Assembly: GCF_014109825.1 (NCBI RefSeq)
Contig: NZ_CP059576.1
Span: 2,954,501-3,018,500, forward strand
DNA length: 64,000 nucleotides
From: Legionella sp. PC997
Lineage (GTDB): Bacteria; Pseudomonadota; Gammaproteobacteria; Legionellales; Legionellaceae
Direction of reading: 5' to 3'
Position numbers and translations under genes: made by a program. The notes under the pieces are model-generated. The model saw only the letters and a list, made by a program, of their open reading frames with translations, ran no database searches and was not told where the DNA came from. Below, piece by piece: positions 28,884 through 37,757 of the stretch; positions within the stretch are counted from its first letter, which is position 1; every line of letters starts with the position of its first letter.

Positions 28884-29288
28884 CTACATGCCAAAAATAA
28901 ATTGATTACCATGATCCACATCCCCAGAGTATTTTATCATGGCACCATTGAAATGAGTTATTTTAAAAACAATATTACCCTCAGTACAGTATAGATCAAT
29001 AATCATTTGGTGAGGAAATTTTGATTGGTAATACCCTCTACTGCCTAGATTATAAATAAGTTGATGTTTTTGAGGGTCGTAGTTCCAGCTTCCAGGCGCA
29101 TTTTTTCCTTAGAAGTTTTCATGGTAATATGAAATTGCTGGAGTAAATGGCTCTCTACATACGCTTCTTCAATCGAAGCTTAATTCCAATCCAAAAATCG
29201 TACAAATACACCTATAAGAATAACGACTAGAATAATTATTACAACAAAATAGATCCGTGAAGGCGTTAGGATTTTTCATATCTATCAT
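28884..29288 (-). pseudogene. remnant of mshF
   Basis: No intact frame crosses this 400-nt space, but pieces of a protein are visible. An ATG at 29288 overlaps the mshG stop (ATGA). In another frame a membrane helix SRIYFVVIIILVVILIGVF is followed by VRFLDWN and a TAA, then EEAYVESHLLQQFHITM. In a third frame come APGSWNYDPQKHQLIYNLG and a tail ending QFIFGM with TAG at 28884-28886. One N-terminal helix plus a C-terminal WNYDPQ...LIYNL segment, placed between mshG and the pilin, fits MshF. At least two frameshifts and one stop break it. Confidence 0.6.
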
Positions 29289-30520
29289 TGTTGTTTCACC
29301 AAAGATGCTAAGTTCCATGTCGGCAAAAATACGCCCAATGCTAGAATCAATACCATTCCACCGATGATCACCAGTAAAATAGGCTCAATCGTGTCACTTA
29401 AACGAACAATGTCATAATCGATCTCGCGTTGATAATAATCTGCCACTTCGTCAAGTAGATGATCAATGGTACCACTCTCCTCCCCAAGTATAATCATCTG
29501 AATAATTAGAGGAGGGAAAAGATGGGTTTTATCTATAGCTGCTGAAATTGTATTTCCTTTAGCGATTAAATCAGTAACCCCTTGTATTTGTAAAGACATA
29601 TAAGCATTATTAGTTGATGCTCCAACCATTTGAATACCTTCGACGGCAGTGATACCCGCACGTAATACCAGAGAAAGAAGTCTGGCAAATCGAGTGAGTA
29701 ATATACGATGGATTAGCCATCCCACAATTGGAATTTTAAGTTGGATTTTCCCCCACTGAATCGCTCCTTTAGGCGAACGAATATAGGCTCTAATTGCCCA
29801 TGTAGCAAAGACAATGATCCCAATCAATAGGTGCCAGTAATGGATAATAAAATTGGAAGTGGCCAAAAGAATGCGTGTGGGCAAGGGTAAAATTCCATGC
29901 ATATTGGCATAGAGTTTAGCAAATGCAGGAATTACGAACACATTAATGATCAGCAACGCTATAATGATTGCTCCAATCACCATTATGGGGTACCGTAAAG
30001 CAGATTTTACTTTTTTTGTAATATCTACTTCCATCTCAAGGTATTCAGCAAGATGGAGAAAAATATTATCTAAGTTACCGGTATTTTCGCCAATCACTAT
30101 CAAATTAAGAAAAAAATCAGAAAAAATATCAGGAAATTGTCTCATTGCAACATTAAGTGAACTGCCTTTGTTCAAAGAAATAACTACTTTCTGCAAGGCC
30201 TCAGCGAGCGTTTTATTGCGTGTGGTCTCGGCAAGACGTGTTATTGCCGAAGCTACTGGAATTCCAGCATGGATTAGAGAGTACATCTGGTGACAAAATA
30301 TATGCAAATCATTTAAAGTGACTTTAGGTACAAACCATTTTTTTGGGGTACTTGGAGTACTAGTAGCACCAGATTTTTTACCAGCCCTAGCTGAAATATC
30401 TAGCGGTATGAGACCCTCACTAATCAATTGATTAGCGAGATCTTCTGCACTCAGCGCGTTTCGTTGACCACTTAGCGCTTTACCCTGCTGATCACGGGCA
30501 CTAAAGTAATATTCTGGCAT
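29285..30520 (-). CDS. mshG: MSHA biogenesis platform protein MshG (GspF/PilC family)
   Basis: The inner-membrane platform protein around which the assembly ATPase works. The 411-residue protein has two T2SSF domains: FCHQMYSLIHAGIPVASAI (first) and FARLLSLVLRAGITAVEGI (second), each followed by a membrane helix. ALRYPIMVIGAIIIALLIINVFVIPAFA is the central helix region (about 170-200), and the C-terminus ends in a further membrane segment. AGGAA lies close before the ATG. It starts 136 nt after mshE and its stop overlaps the former mshF start. Confidence 0.92.
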   Translation of the reverse strand: MPEYYFSARDQQGKALSGQRNALSAEDLANQLISEGLIPLDISARAGKKSGATSTPSTPKKWFVPKVTLNDLHIFCHQMYSLIHAGIPVASAITRLAETTRNKTLAEALQKVVISLNKGSSLNVAMRQFPDIFSDFFLNLIVIGENTGNLDNIFLHLAEYLEMEVDITKKVKSALRYPIMVIGAIIIALLIINVFVIPAFAKLYANMHGILPLPTRILLATSNFIIHYWHLLIGIIVFATWAIRAYIRSPKGAIQWGKIQLKIPIVGWLIHRILLTRFARLLSLVLRAGITAVEGIQMVGASTNNAYMSLQIQGVTDLIAKGNTISAAIDKTHLFPPLIIQMIILGEESGTIDHLLDEVADYYQREIDYDIVRLSDTIEPILLVIIGGMVLILALGVFLPTWNLASLVKQQ

Positions 30521-30656
30521 TTCCTAGCAGTCCCTTATCAAAATAATACTCTACTTCTAATATTAAACATTGTAGCTTTGCTTTGAGTGAAACGCTTACT
30601 AATAGGATTGACTTAATACCGTTACAGATTTAAAAGGTATACTTTGTTTATGCACT

Positions 30657-32372
30657 TTATCGCCGCATAAACTCTTCATCTAATTGCCCAACTACACGAA
30701 TGGCTTCAGCAACCGAAGTAATGCCTCGCTTCACTAAATCGAGTACAGATTCAGACAGCGGGCGATAAGTTTCACAAGCCAACGCTGCTTTGACAAAGTT
30801 GCTTGAATCATTATGTCTTAATGCCATTAACATGTCTTTATTTAACTCTAAAAGTTCATAGACCCCTGTTCGTCCTAGATATCCACGATAATTACACGCA
30901 GAACATCCTTTCGCTTTTTTAAATGGGAGTGTTAAATCGACATTCATGGACTCGAGCCAAACGGTTTCATGCGGCTCAAGCGGCTCGACAGTAGAGCAAT
31001 TATCGCACAAATTACGAACCAGACGTTGGCCGATAATTCCTTTAACAGCAGCTGCAACCATATAACCCTCTGAACCCATGTCAATTAAACGCATGGCTGA
31101 GGTCATGGCATCATTAGTGTGCAACGTGGCTAAAACCAAATGCCCTGTTATTGCAGCACGCATCGCTATTTGGGCTGTTTCAGAATCACGAATTTCTCCT
31201 ACCATAATGACATCCGGGTCTTGACGGAGCATGGCACGAAGAACTCGAGCAAAGGTCAGATCTATTTTGGAGTTGACCTGGACCTGATTAACTCGCTCAA
31301 TCCTATATTCAATGGGATCTTCGACAGTTAATATTTTACGTTCTGGAGAATTAATACGTTGCAGGACACTATATAATGTAGTTGTTTTACCACTTCCTGT
31401 GGGACCCGTAACAAGGAGCATTCCGTAAGGCTTAGAATAAATATTTTCTAAACGTTTCACAATTTGAGGGTCGATACCTAACTGACTTAAGTCAGTAATA
31501 TGACTGGATTGATCTAATAAACGCATCACCACTGCTTCTCCATTCGCTGTAGGGAGTGTTGATACCCGTACATCAAATGATTTTCCTTTAATTTTAAAAT
31601 TAAATCGTCCGTCTTGTGGTATACGTTTTTCAGCAATATCTAAATGAGCACGAAGTTTTAAACGTTGGACTAAAGCACCCAGGATACGTTTATCATCCAA
31701 AATGTTTTCATTGAGTATTCCATCCACTCGAAAACGAATTCGTAAAGATTTTTCACCGGGTTCTATATGAATATCTGAAGCACGTGCTTGAACTGCATCC
31801 CGAAATAAAGAGTTTAATAGTTTAACAACTGGAGCTTGTTCTTCACTTTCTTGAGCCTCATCAAATAAATCATCTTGTTGCTCTTTGAAGTCTTCTAAAA
31901 TTTCACTGGAAAGTTCTTGAGCAAAGTGAGTAATTTCTTGTGTACGACGATAAACTCTATCAAACACTTTTAGTAACGCCAATTCGCTCACTACAGCCAT
32001 TTTAATAGGGCGTTTTAAGATTTTTGAGATCGCATCAAAGGCATTAATATCTTGAGGATCCGACATTCCTACTATCAATACACCATCTTCATCTTCTCCA
32101 AGGACAAGAGCTCGATAACGACGCGCATAAATTTCAGGTAGAAGATGAGTTAGATTTTTATCTATTTCATAATGATTTAAGTTGATAAAAGGTATCTTAA
32201 GTTGATTGGCAATGAAGTTTAAAACCTCTTCCTCCGAAATTACTCCCATATCAACTAAAACATGTCCTAATTTCCCTCCGGACTTTTGTTGTAACTCAAT
32301 CGCTTTATCCAAGCTTTCTTGAGTAATTAACTTCTCCTTAAACAATAATTCGCCCAGCCGCATCCTTTTCAT
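30657..32372 (-). CDS. mshE: MSHA pilus assembly ATPase MshE (GspE/PilB family)
   Basis: The cytosolic extension ATPase. The 571-residue protein begins with an MshEN domain (RLGELLFKEKLITQESL and KLGHVLVDMGVISEEEV, residues 5-50), a fold known to bind cyclic di-GMP in MshE. The ATPase core has Walker A GPTGSGKT (323-330), the Asp box, Walker B with GEIRDSETAQIAMRAA and the His box ITGHLVLATLHTNDA. A C-x2-C...C-x2-C zinc site (LCDNC, GCSAC) follows. Two MshEN consensus residues differ (see findings). AGGGA precedes the ATG and mshN ends 2 nt upstream. Confidence 0.93.
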   Translation of the reverse strand: MKRMRLGELLFKEKLITQESLDKAIELQQKSGGKLGHVLVDMGVISEEEVLNFIANQLKIPFINLNHYEIDKNLTHLLPEIYARRYRALVLGEDEDGVLIVGMSDPQDINAFDAISKILKRPIKMAVVSELALLKVFDRVYRRTQEITHFAQELSSEILEDFKEQQDDLFDEAQESEEQAPVVKLLNSLFRDAVQARASDIHIEPGEKSLRIRFRVDGILNENILDDKRILGALVQRLKLRAHLDIAEKRIPQDGRFNFKIKGKSFDVRVSTLPTANGEAVVMRLLDQSSHITDLSQLGIDPQIVKRLENIYSKPYGMLLVTGPTGSGKTTTLYSVLQRINSPERKILTVEDPIEYRIERVNQVQVNSKIDLTFARVLRAMLRQDPDVIMVGEIRDSETAQIAMRAAITGHLVLATLHTNDAMTSAMRLIDMGSEGYMVAAAVKGIIGQRLVRNLCDNCSTVEPLEPHETVWLESMNVDLTLPFKKAKGCSACNYRGYLGRTGVYELLELNKDMLMALRHNDSSNFVKAALACETYRPLSESVLDLVKRGITSVAEAIRVVGQLDEEFMRR

Positions 32373-32374
32373 TA

Positions 32375-33394
32375 TTATCCCTGTAAGACTTTCAATCGAT
32401 TTTCGGCATAATCACGTACTGAGGGATCACTATCCGGATTTTGGCTCGCACGAAGATATGCCTCTATGGCTTGATTAATCTTATTACTATGTTCTAAGGC
32501 AATACCATAACCTAACCAATAGCGACCGTCATTAGGATCAACTTGTATTAAAGATCGGTAAAGACTTCCTGCTTCTAAAGTCCGGCCTTCAGATTGCAGC
32601 GCTGCCGCCAAAGTGCCATAGAAGTCGGGATATGACATTATAGAGGGTCGGTATTTTGATAAAAGACTAATAGCCTCTATGGCTTTTCCTTGATCAAGAA
32701 ATAATCTCGCTTTAATCGTAATAAGAGCCGTATCAGCAGGTGCGTATCGAAGCCCTTCATTCACGATCTCGGATGCTTGAGCAAAATCCCCATAAGTCAA
32801 ATAGAGTGAAGCTAAATTTTCTCGAACATCAGATGCATTGGGTATCCGAACCAAGATTCCTCTTAAAAGAGATATTGCCTCTTCATCAAACCCTTTATCT
32901 ATAGCTTCCAGCGCTTTATTTAATTGAGCATCATGCCATTCCTCAAGGGTTTGAGGTGTATATACTTTATTTACTGCAGATGAAGATGGCACACCTTGAT
33001 TATCTACCCCATTACTCACGGCATCTGTTGCAATGGGGGCTTGAAAAGCAACTCGTTGGGATGCTGCAGATGCCAATGGCTCAATATAACTTACCAGATA
33101 AATTGGTTCTGGAGCCGAGGTAACTGCAGCTTCAACTATGGGTTCCATTTTTATCGTTGCATCAAGGCGATTTATTTCTGCCTGATGAACACTTTGTTGG
33201 GGTTTAATGTTCTTTTTTGCGAAATGTTTATGAAGCAAAAAAAGGAACATAGTAAAGGCGACCAATGTTAGGCCTAATAGAATTTTCTTACTTACTCCAT
33301 TATTTCGAAGAGGAACCGGCATATATAAAGGTGTGACTGGCTTTGTGTGCTTTTGCTTCGCAAGATCATGTAACATTTCATTAAGCAAACTCAT
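32375..33394 (-). CDS. mshN: MSHA biogenesis protein MshN (TPR protein)
   Basis: A bitopic inner-membrane protein of 339 residues. A short cytosolic N-terminus (MSLLNEMLHDLAKQ) precedes one membrane helix (about 39-58) and a periplasmic region with tetratricopeptide repeats, e.g. ISLLRGILVRIPNASDVRENLASLYL, ASEIVNEGLRYAPADTALI and DGRYWLGYGIALEHSNKINQAI. MshN in Vibrio has this layout. The ATG at 33394 overlaps the mshM stop as ATGA and is preferred to 33415. It precedes mshE by 2 nt, as in msh loci. Confidence 0.85.
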   Translation of the reverse strand: MSLLNEMLHDLAKQKHTKPVTPLYMPVPLRNNGVSKKILLGLTLVAFTMFLFLLHKHFAKKNIKPQQSVHQAEINRLDATIKMEPIVEAAVTSAPEPIYLVSYIEPLASAASQRVAFQAPIATDAVSNGVDNQGVPSSSAVNKVYTPQTLEEWHDAQLNKALEAIDKGFDEEAISLLRGILVRIPNASDVRENLASLYLTYGDFAQASEIVNEGLRYAPADTALITIKARLFLDQGKAIEAISLLSKYRPSIMSYPDFYGTLAAALQSEGRTLEAGSLYRSLIQVDPNDGRYWLGYGIALEHSNKINQAIEAYLRASQNPDSDPSVRDYAENRLKVLQG

Positions 33395-34302
33395 AGATAT
33401 AGTCCATAGGTCCAATACATCATAATAATAACGCTAAGCCCTAGTACCCCGATTCCAGAGTAGATTAATAATGAATAAATCCATTCTAAGCGTGTAGAAC
33501 TTAATGTATCAATTATGGCTCGCCGTACCGCGTGACCATCAACTTGATTTTTCCCTTGCCCATATGCCACTAAAAGTGATTTATGACACAAAATATTTAA
33601 CAATCTTGGTAAGCCTTGGCTTGCACGATATAACCGTTTTTGTGCTTTTTGAGTAAAAACCGAACCATAGGTATACCCAGCTCGAGCCATCCGATGATTC
33701 AAATATTTATCCAGTTCATGACGCGCCAAAGGTTGTAGATGATAAGAAAAAGTAATACGCTGTTTTAATTGACGCAATCCAGGTTGCTCAAGCTTAATAT
33801 TTAATTCGGGTTGGCCAAAAAGGACTACTTGGAGTAATTTATATTCTTCAGTTTCTAAATTAGTCAAAAGTCGAACCGCCTCTAAACATTCATCCGATAA
33901 AAACTGAGCCTCATCAATTATTAGTACTGTTTTTTTGCCAGCGCGGTGCAGTTCTAATAGGCATCGATTAATTGCTTCCAATAATTGATATTGTGTCCAG
34001 CTATCCTCGGGTTGCATGCCTAGCTCACGAGCAAGTGAAAGTCGTAAACCTTCAGCAGTTTGATCCGGATTGGGAATATAGGCAGTAACGTATTCGCCAG
34101 TTAAGTAGTTAAGCAGTAGCCTGCATAACAAGGTTTTACCCGTTCCTACCTCACCAATGATTTTAATAAAGCCCTCACCTTGAGCCAAACTAAGCAGAAG
34201 TACATTCAACGCTTCTTTGTGGGTGGGGAGTTCACAAAAAAACTCCGTGTTAGGTGTGAGCGTAAATGGCGCTTTTTGCAATTTAAAATGTTCTAAATAC
34301 AT
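33391..34302 (-). CDS. mshM: MSHA biogenesis ATPase MshM (ExeA/GspA-like)
   Basis: An AAA+ ATPase of 303 residues related to ExeA, thought to help outer-membrane secretin assembly. The family opening MYLEHFKLQKAPFTLTPNT is followed by Walker A GEVGTGKT (50-57), Walker B VLIIDEAQF, and LRQLKQRITFSYHLQPL. One membrane helix lies near the C-terminus (about 275-300), which MshM/ExeA proteins use to anchor in the inner membrane. GGAGAGG precedes the ATG. It lies 12 nt after mshL. Confidence 0.9.
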   Translation of the reverse strand: MYLEHFKLQKAPFTLTPNTEFFCELPTHKEALNVLLLSLAQGEGFIKIIGEVGTGKTLLCRLLLNYLTGEYVTAYIPNPDQTAEGLRLSLARELGMQPEDSWTQYQLLEAINRCLLELHRAGKKTVLIIDEAQFLSDECLEAVRLLTNLETEEYKLLQVVLFGQPELNIKLEQPGLRQLKQRITFSYHLQPLARHELDKYLNHRMARAGYTYGSVFTQKAQKRLYRASQGLPRLLNILCHKSLLVAYGQGKNQVDGHAVRRAIIDTLSSTRLEWIYSLLIYSGIGVLGLSVIIMMYWTYGLYL

Positions 34303-34314
34303 TGCCTCTCCCCT

Positions 34315-36051
34315 TTAGCGCGTACCTAAGTTTTCAGTCGATTTGGGTCCTAACATAATAGGCACTTCACCCTGAGTACCATAAATATCAGGTCTACCAC
34401 CAATATGAAAACCACGTTTAAGACTTGAAACACGACGCGCGGTCACCGTAATGTCTTTATTAGTAGTTCTTCCATTCACAATAGTTGGTCTTAGTAAAAT
34501 GACAAGCTCCGTTTTTTGAGAGTCTTGTTTTGTCGCGCGCACTAAAGTTCCTAGAAACGGGATATTACCAAACCAGGGCAATTGGCCTATTCCTTCAGTG
34601 GTTGTATCTTGCATCAACCCACCAATCACTACTACTTGCCCGTTTTTAGCGTGTACCATAGTATCTGATTCACGAATGGTGCTATTGGCTAATGGTAAAT
34701 CCAATACGCCCCCTTGAGTTCCTAAATCAATGACTTTACGTTGGTCTTTCACCAAGCTTACGGTGGGATGTATATGTAAAGTAACTTGACCATTTGCATC
34801 AATTTGTGGCGTAACATCCAACGTAATACCTGAGAAAAAAGGAGTCAGGTTAACATTTAGCATAGGTTGCGTTACGAGGCTCGAAGTGACAATATTTTGA
34901 TTTTGGGATACATTGGTTACAAAAAATTCATCAAACCCTACTTTTATCGCAGCGCTTTGATTATTCATAGCGGTAACGCGGGGACTTGAAAGAACTTGAA
35001 CATTCCCCTGGGTTTCCAATGCTTGTATCACGGTGTTAAAATCTTGAGGATTCCAGTGAATGTCGATGTTAAATGCTTTAGGAAAACTGGATTGCGAGAT
35101 ATCGACTTCTGGAAAATTACTTAGAGCGTTAAGCCTCGAACCAAATATTTTCCAATCAATTCCCATTTGGAATTGATTGGTCAAATTGACCTCTAGGATT
35201 TTAGCTTCTAGAATCACTTGCCTGTCCATACTGTTTTGCACCATATCCAGATAGCGTTCCACGTGCTTGAGTTCTTTAGGCGCCGCATGGACAACAACTA
35301 AACCAGCCATTTTATTAACGGTTACCGAGCGTCCATCCTCTTTACCGACCATTTTTTTGACGGTATTTTCCAGTGACTTCCAAAAATCTATATTACTTTT
35401 GGTTTCTACATCACCTACGACTGCACTGTAGTTCTGATTCCCATTACTAAGAACTCCTGAAATATTCCCACCAGAAACGGATGTTCCTGAACCTGAACCA
35501 CCAGAAGAGCTTGCATTGGTCACCTCACCCGAACTTACAGTCATACTTGAACGACTTTTTCGTTCGAGTTCAAGATAGTTCACTTTGAAAATTTGAGTTC
35601 TTAAGGTGTTAGGTAAGATTTCATATCCACCAGGAATAGCATTAAAGGAATAACCATAGGCATCCTCTAGTGCTTGTAGGACCTGTTCTACAGTAACCTT
35701 TTTCATACTTAGAGTAACATTTCCTTTAATCTCAGGACTCACTACCATATTGGTTGAGGTATCTGCAACCAATCCCATATAAAAGGCTTGAGCGGGCACG
35801 TTTTTAACCGCTATATCGAAACGTTGGGGACCTCCACGGGATCGTGCGTCACGAATTTTTAGACTTGGAAGTAATGCTCTGACCGGGCTTCCTCGCCCTT
35901 TAGTACGGTCTGATTTCATAATTATTTTATTGTTAGCAACACCTTGTTGCATCACCTTATTCATTTCATCAATTGCGGTCCCCTTTATAGGAGCATGGGT
36001 GTTGCAGGCAGTAAGAAATGAACAAATTAAAACGATGATCCCTATTCTCAT
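34315..36051 (-). CDS. mshL: MSHA outer-membrane secretin MshL
   Basis: The outer-membrane channel of the pilus. The 578-residue protein has a lipoprotein signal ending SFLTAC, so it is probably lipidated. An STN/N0-type domain (FYMGLVADTSTNMVVSPEIKG) is followed by a Ser/Gly-rich linker (about 180-210), an N1/secretin_N domain, and the C-terminal secretin core with VQVLSSPRVTAMNNQSAAIK and VVIGGLMQDTTTEG. The ATG at 36051 shares its A with the mshK stop (TAATG) and has GGAAGA upstream. The frame is open to 36066. Confidence 0.92.
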   Translation of the reverse strand: MRIGIIVLICSFLTACNTHAPIKGTAIDEMNKVMQQGVANNKIIMKSDRTKGRGSPVRALLPSLKIRDARSRGGPQRFDIAVKNVPAQAFYMGLVADTSTNMVVSPEIKGNVTLSMKKVTVEQVLQALEDAYGYSFNAIPGGYEILPNTLRTQIFKVNYLELERKSRSSMTVSSGEVTNASSSGGSGSGTSVSGGNISGVLSNGNQNYSAVVGDVETKSNIDFWKSLENTVKKMVGKEDGRSVTVNKMAGLVVVHAAPKELKHVERYLDMVQNSMDRQVILEAKILEVNLTNQFQMGIDWKIFGSRLNALSNFPEVDISQSSFPKAFNIDIHWNPQDFNTVIQALETQGNVQVLSSPRVTAMNNQSAAIKVGFDEFFVTNVSQNQNIVTSSLVTQPMLNVNLTPFFSGITLDVTPQIDANGQVTLHIHPTVSLVKDQRKVIDLGTQGGVLDLPLANSTIRESDTMVHAKNGQVVVIGGLMQDTTTEGIGQLPWFGNIPFLGTLVRATKQDSQKTELVILLRPTIVNGRTTNKDITVTARRVSSLKRGFHIGGRPDIYGTQGEVPIMLGPKSTENLGTR

Positions 36052-36380
36052 TAATGAGTCTTCCACAAGCGTTTGCCAAATAAATATAGAATCTTTCTAT
36101 GTCCAGCGTAGAACAATACCACATGGTTTTTATCAATAGCAAGGACACGTGCCCCCTGAATGCTACTCCCCGTTCCTACAATTTGACCATTAATCATCGC
36201 CAATCGTCGCATTGGTCCAATCAAAATACTTTGCAGATTAAATTCACTTTCATCCATTGTTGTTTCATGGACTAAAGGACTTATAATGGGTTTAGTTGGA
36301 TCATATAAAGCAGCATAACTTATATTAAATAAGTTAAAACAACAAAACCAAAGCATGATGCATTGTTTTTTTATGCTCAT
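36051..36380 (-). CDS. mshK: MSHA biogenesis protein MshK (PilP-like)
   Basis: A small periplasmic alignment-complex protein of 109 residues. It has a signal peptide (about residues 1-23, ending SYA), then the PilP/MshK hallmark YDPTKPI, and a beta domain with LQSILIGPMRRLAMINGQIVG and GARVLAIDKNHVVLFY. It overlaps mshJ upstream (ATGA) and mshL downstream (TAATG), so it is translationally coupled on both sides. Confidence 0.85.
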   Translation of the reverse strand: MSIKKQCIMLWFCCFNLFNISYAALYDPTKPIISPLVHETTMDESEFNLQSILIGPMRRLAMINGQIVGTGSSIQGARVLAIDKNHVVLFYAGHRKILYLFGKRLWKTH

Positions 36381-37108
36381 TGATTTTGTCCTTTTTTTAT
36401 TATCAGTTGAGCCGTTTGGGGCTTTAAAGTATAAAAATCGACAGTTACCAATGCTTCCGGATATTTTGTTACAGTATAATCAAATTTGTCCCAATAGAGT
36501 TGCCAAGGTAATTGTTCTAAACGTTGCAAATATCTCATTATAGGAAAATAAGTGCCTCGCATAACGAGACGGTAATGAGTCGCTTGTATGGTTGGAGGAA
36601 GTGCTGGTGCTTTGAGAGCTGTTTTAGATGTTGGCGTATTAGTTGTCTGTTGGTTCACAGGAGGAGGCAGCGGAGGAGGATTAACCGTAGAAAAATTCTC
36701 GATCGTTACTCCCATCGTTTGTTTTAACATATCATGAAGTAGCTTTGCTAAATCACGTCCCGCAATATAACGCTTATTGTAATGGATGATTTCTTTATCG
36801 AGACTGGTAATTTCAGTAGATAACTCTCTAAAACGGGTAATAACTTTTACTGTTTCTGGGTTGCTGATCAAGATTTCAATGATCTTCTTTTTTTGTGTCA
36901 AAATTGTAAGCTTTTCGTTTAACTTTTGAATCTCTTGCTCTTTTTGATGTTTTGAATTTATTATGGGTTTTACAACACCAAAAAACCATAAAATAATAAG
37001 CACTACGAGAGTAAGGAAGAGCAACAATATTCTGTCACGCTCACTGAGGTGATCAATTTTTTGTTTTAATAAATATATTTGCTTTGAATAAAAGAACTTT
37101 AGATCCAT
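36377..37108 (-). CDS. mshJ: MSHA biogenesis protein MshJ (PilO-like)
   Basis: An inner-membrane alignment-complex protein of 243 residues. It has one membrane helix (about residues 28-47) after a charged cytosolic segment (KIDHLSERDRILLL), a coiled-coil-like stretch (about 52-125), a Pro/Thr-rich linker and a ferredoxin-like C-terminal domain containing HYRLVMRGTYFPIMRYLQRLE. This is the PilO/GspM layout. It lies 1 nt after mshI2 and overlaps mshK. Confidence 0.85.
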   Translation of the reverse strand: MDLKFFYSKQIYLLKQKIDHLSERDRILLLFLTLVVLIILWFFGVVKPIINSKHQKEQEIQKLNEKLTILTQKKKIIEILISNPETVKVITRFRELSTEITSLDKEIIHYNKRYIAGRDLAKLLHDMLKQTMGVTIENFSTVNPPPLPPPVNQQTTNTPTSKTALKAPALPPTIQATHYRLVMRGTYFPIMRYLQRLEQLPWQLYWDKFDYTVTKYPEALVTVDFYTLKPQTAQLIIKKGQNQ

Positions 37109-37109
37109 T

Positions 37110-37757
37110 TCACTTTACTCCCTGCGCATTTTTAGCCGGAGCAGTTTGTTCAGTAATTGCTTCTTCCTGTGGTCCAAGAGCATGGGTAGCAATGGAGAAT
37201 TTCAAATAAGGGTGATTTTTAATTGTTTTTACAAAAAATAAATTGAAAATGACATTTTTAAACGAATTAGTAGTTAATAGCTGACTCATCAGTTCGGACA
37301 CTGAATCAGGACGAATAGCGTATCCATTTAAAGTAATACTATTGGTATCATGATTAATTTGAATTTGATTTAGCCATAAAGTATTGGACGTTGTTTGAGC
37401 CAAATCAAACAGGTATTCAGAAAATCCCCGTCGCATAACCAGGTGCTGCAAGGAATCAAGTTCTATTTTCTTAGCTTGCATTTTTTTCTCAAGGATTTTA
37501 ACGCGTTTCACAAAAGGAATATCACTGACGAGCAGTGGATAGCTCTTTGCCAATTTATTGAAATCTTCTTGTGCCTGCATTAAGTTCCCTTGGGTCATCC
37601 TAAGGGTTTTATAAGTTTGGAAGTTATTTAACTCAAGAACCATTGAGATAATAGCTAAAATGACCAAGGTAATAAGGACTATCAAACCCATTAATGCAGC
37701 AGGTAAGCGACTGGTACTTTTGGGAAGCCCTTTGAGAAAATTTATTGATTGACTCAT
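37110..37757 (-). CDS. MSHA biogenesis PilN-like protein (MshI2)
   Basis: A PilN-family inner-membrane protein of 215 residues. It opens MSQSINFLKGLPKSTSRLP, where the short INFL motif is the one PilN uses to bind PilM. A membrane helix follows (about 20-43), then a helical stretch and a periplasmic ferredoxin-like domain with NTLWLNQIQINHDTNSITLNG. It couples to mshI by an ATGA overlap. In Vibrio msh loci this reading frame is called MshI2 or PilN-like. Confidence 0.82.
   Translation of the reverse strand: MSQSINFLKGLPKSTSRLPAALMGLIVLITLVILAIISMVLELNNFQTYKTLRMTQGNLMQAQEDFNKLAKSYPLLVSDIPFVKRVKILEKKMQAKKIELDSLQHLVMRRGFSEYLFDLAQTTSNTLWLNQIQINHDTNSITLNGYAIRPDSVSELMSQLLTTNSFKNVIFNLFFVKTIKNHPYLKFSIATHALGPQEEAITEQTAPAKNAQGVK

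Noticed and set aside
28853..28900. TTGGCATG motif upstream of the pilin as a sigma-54 -24 element
   Set aside because: No matching -12 GC/TTGC element follows at the required spacing.
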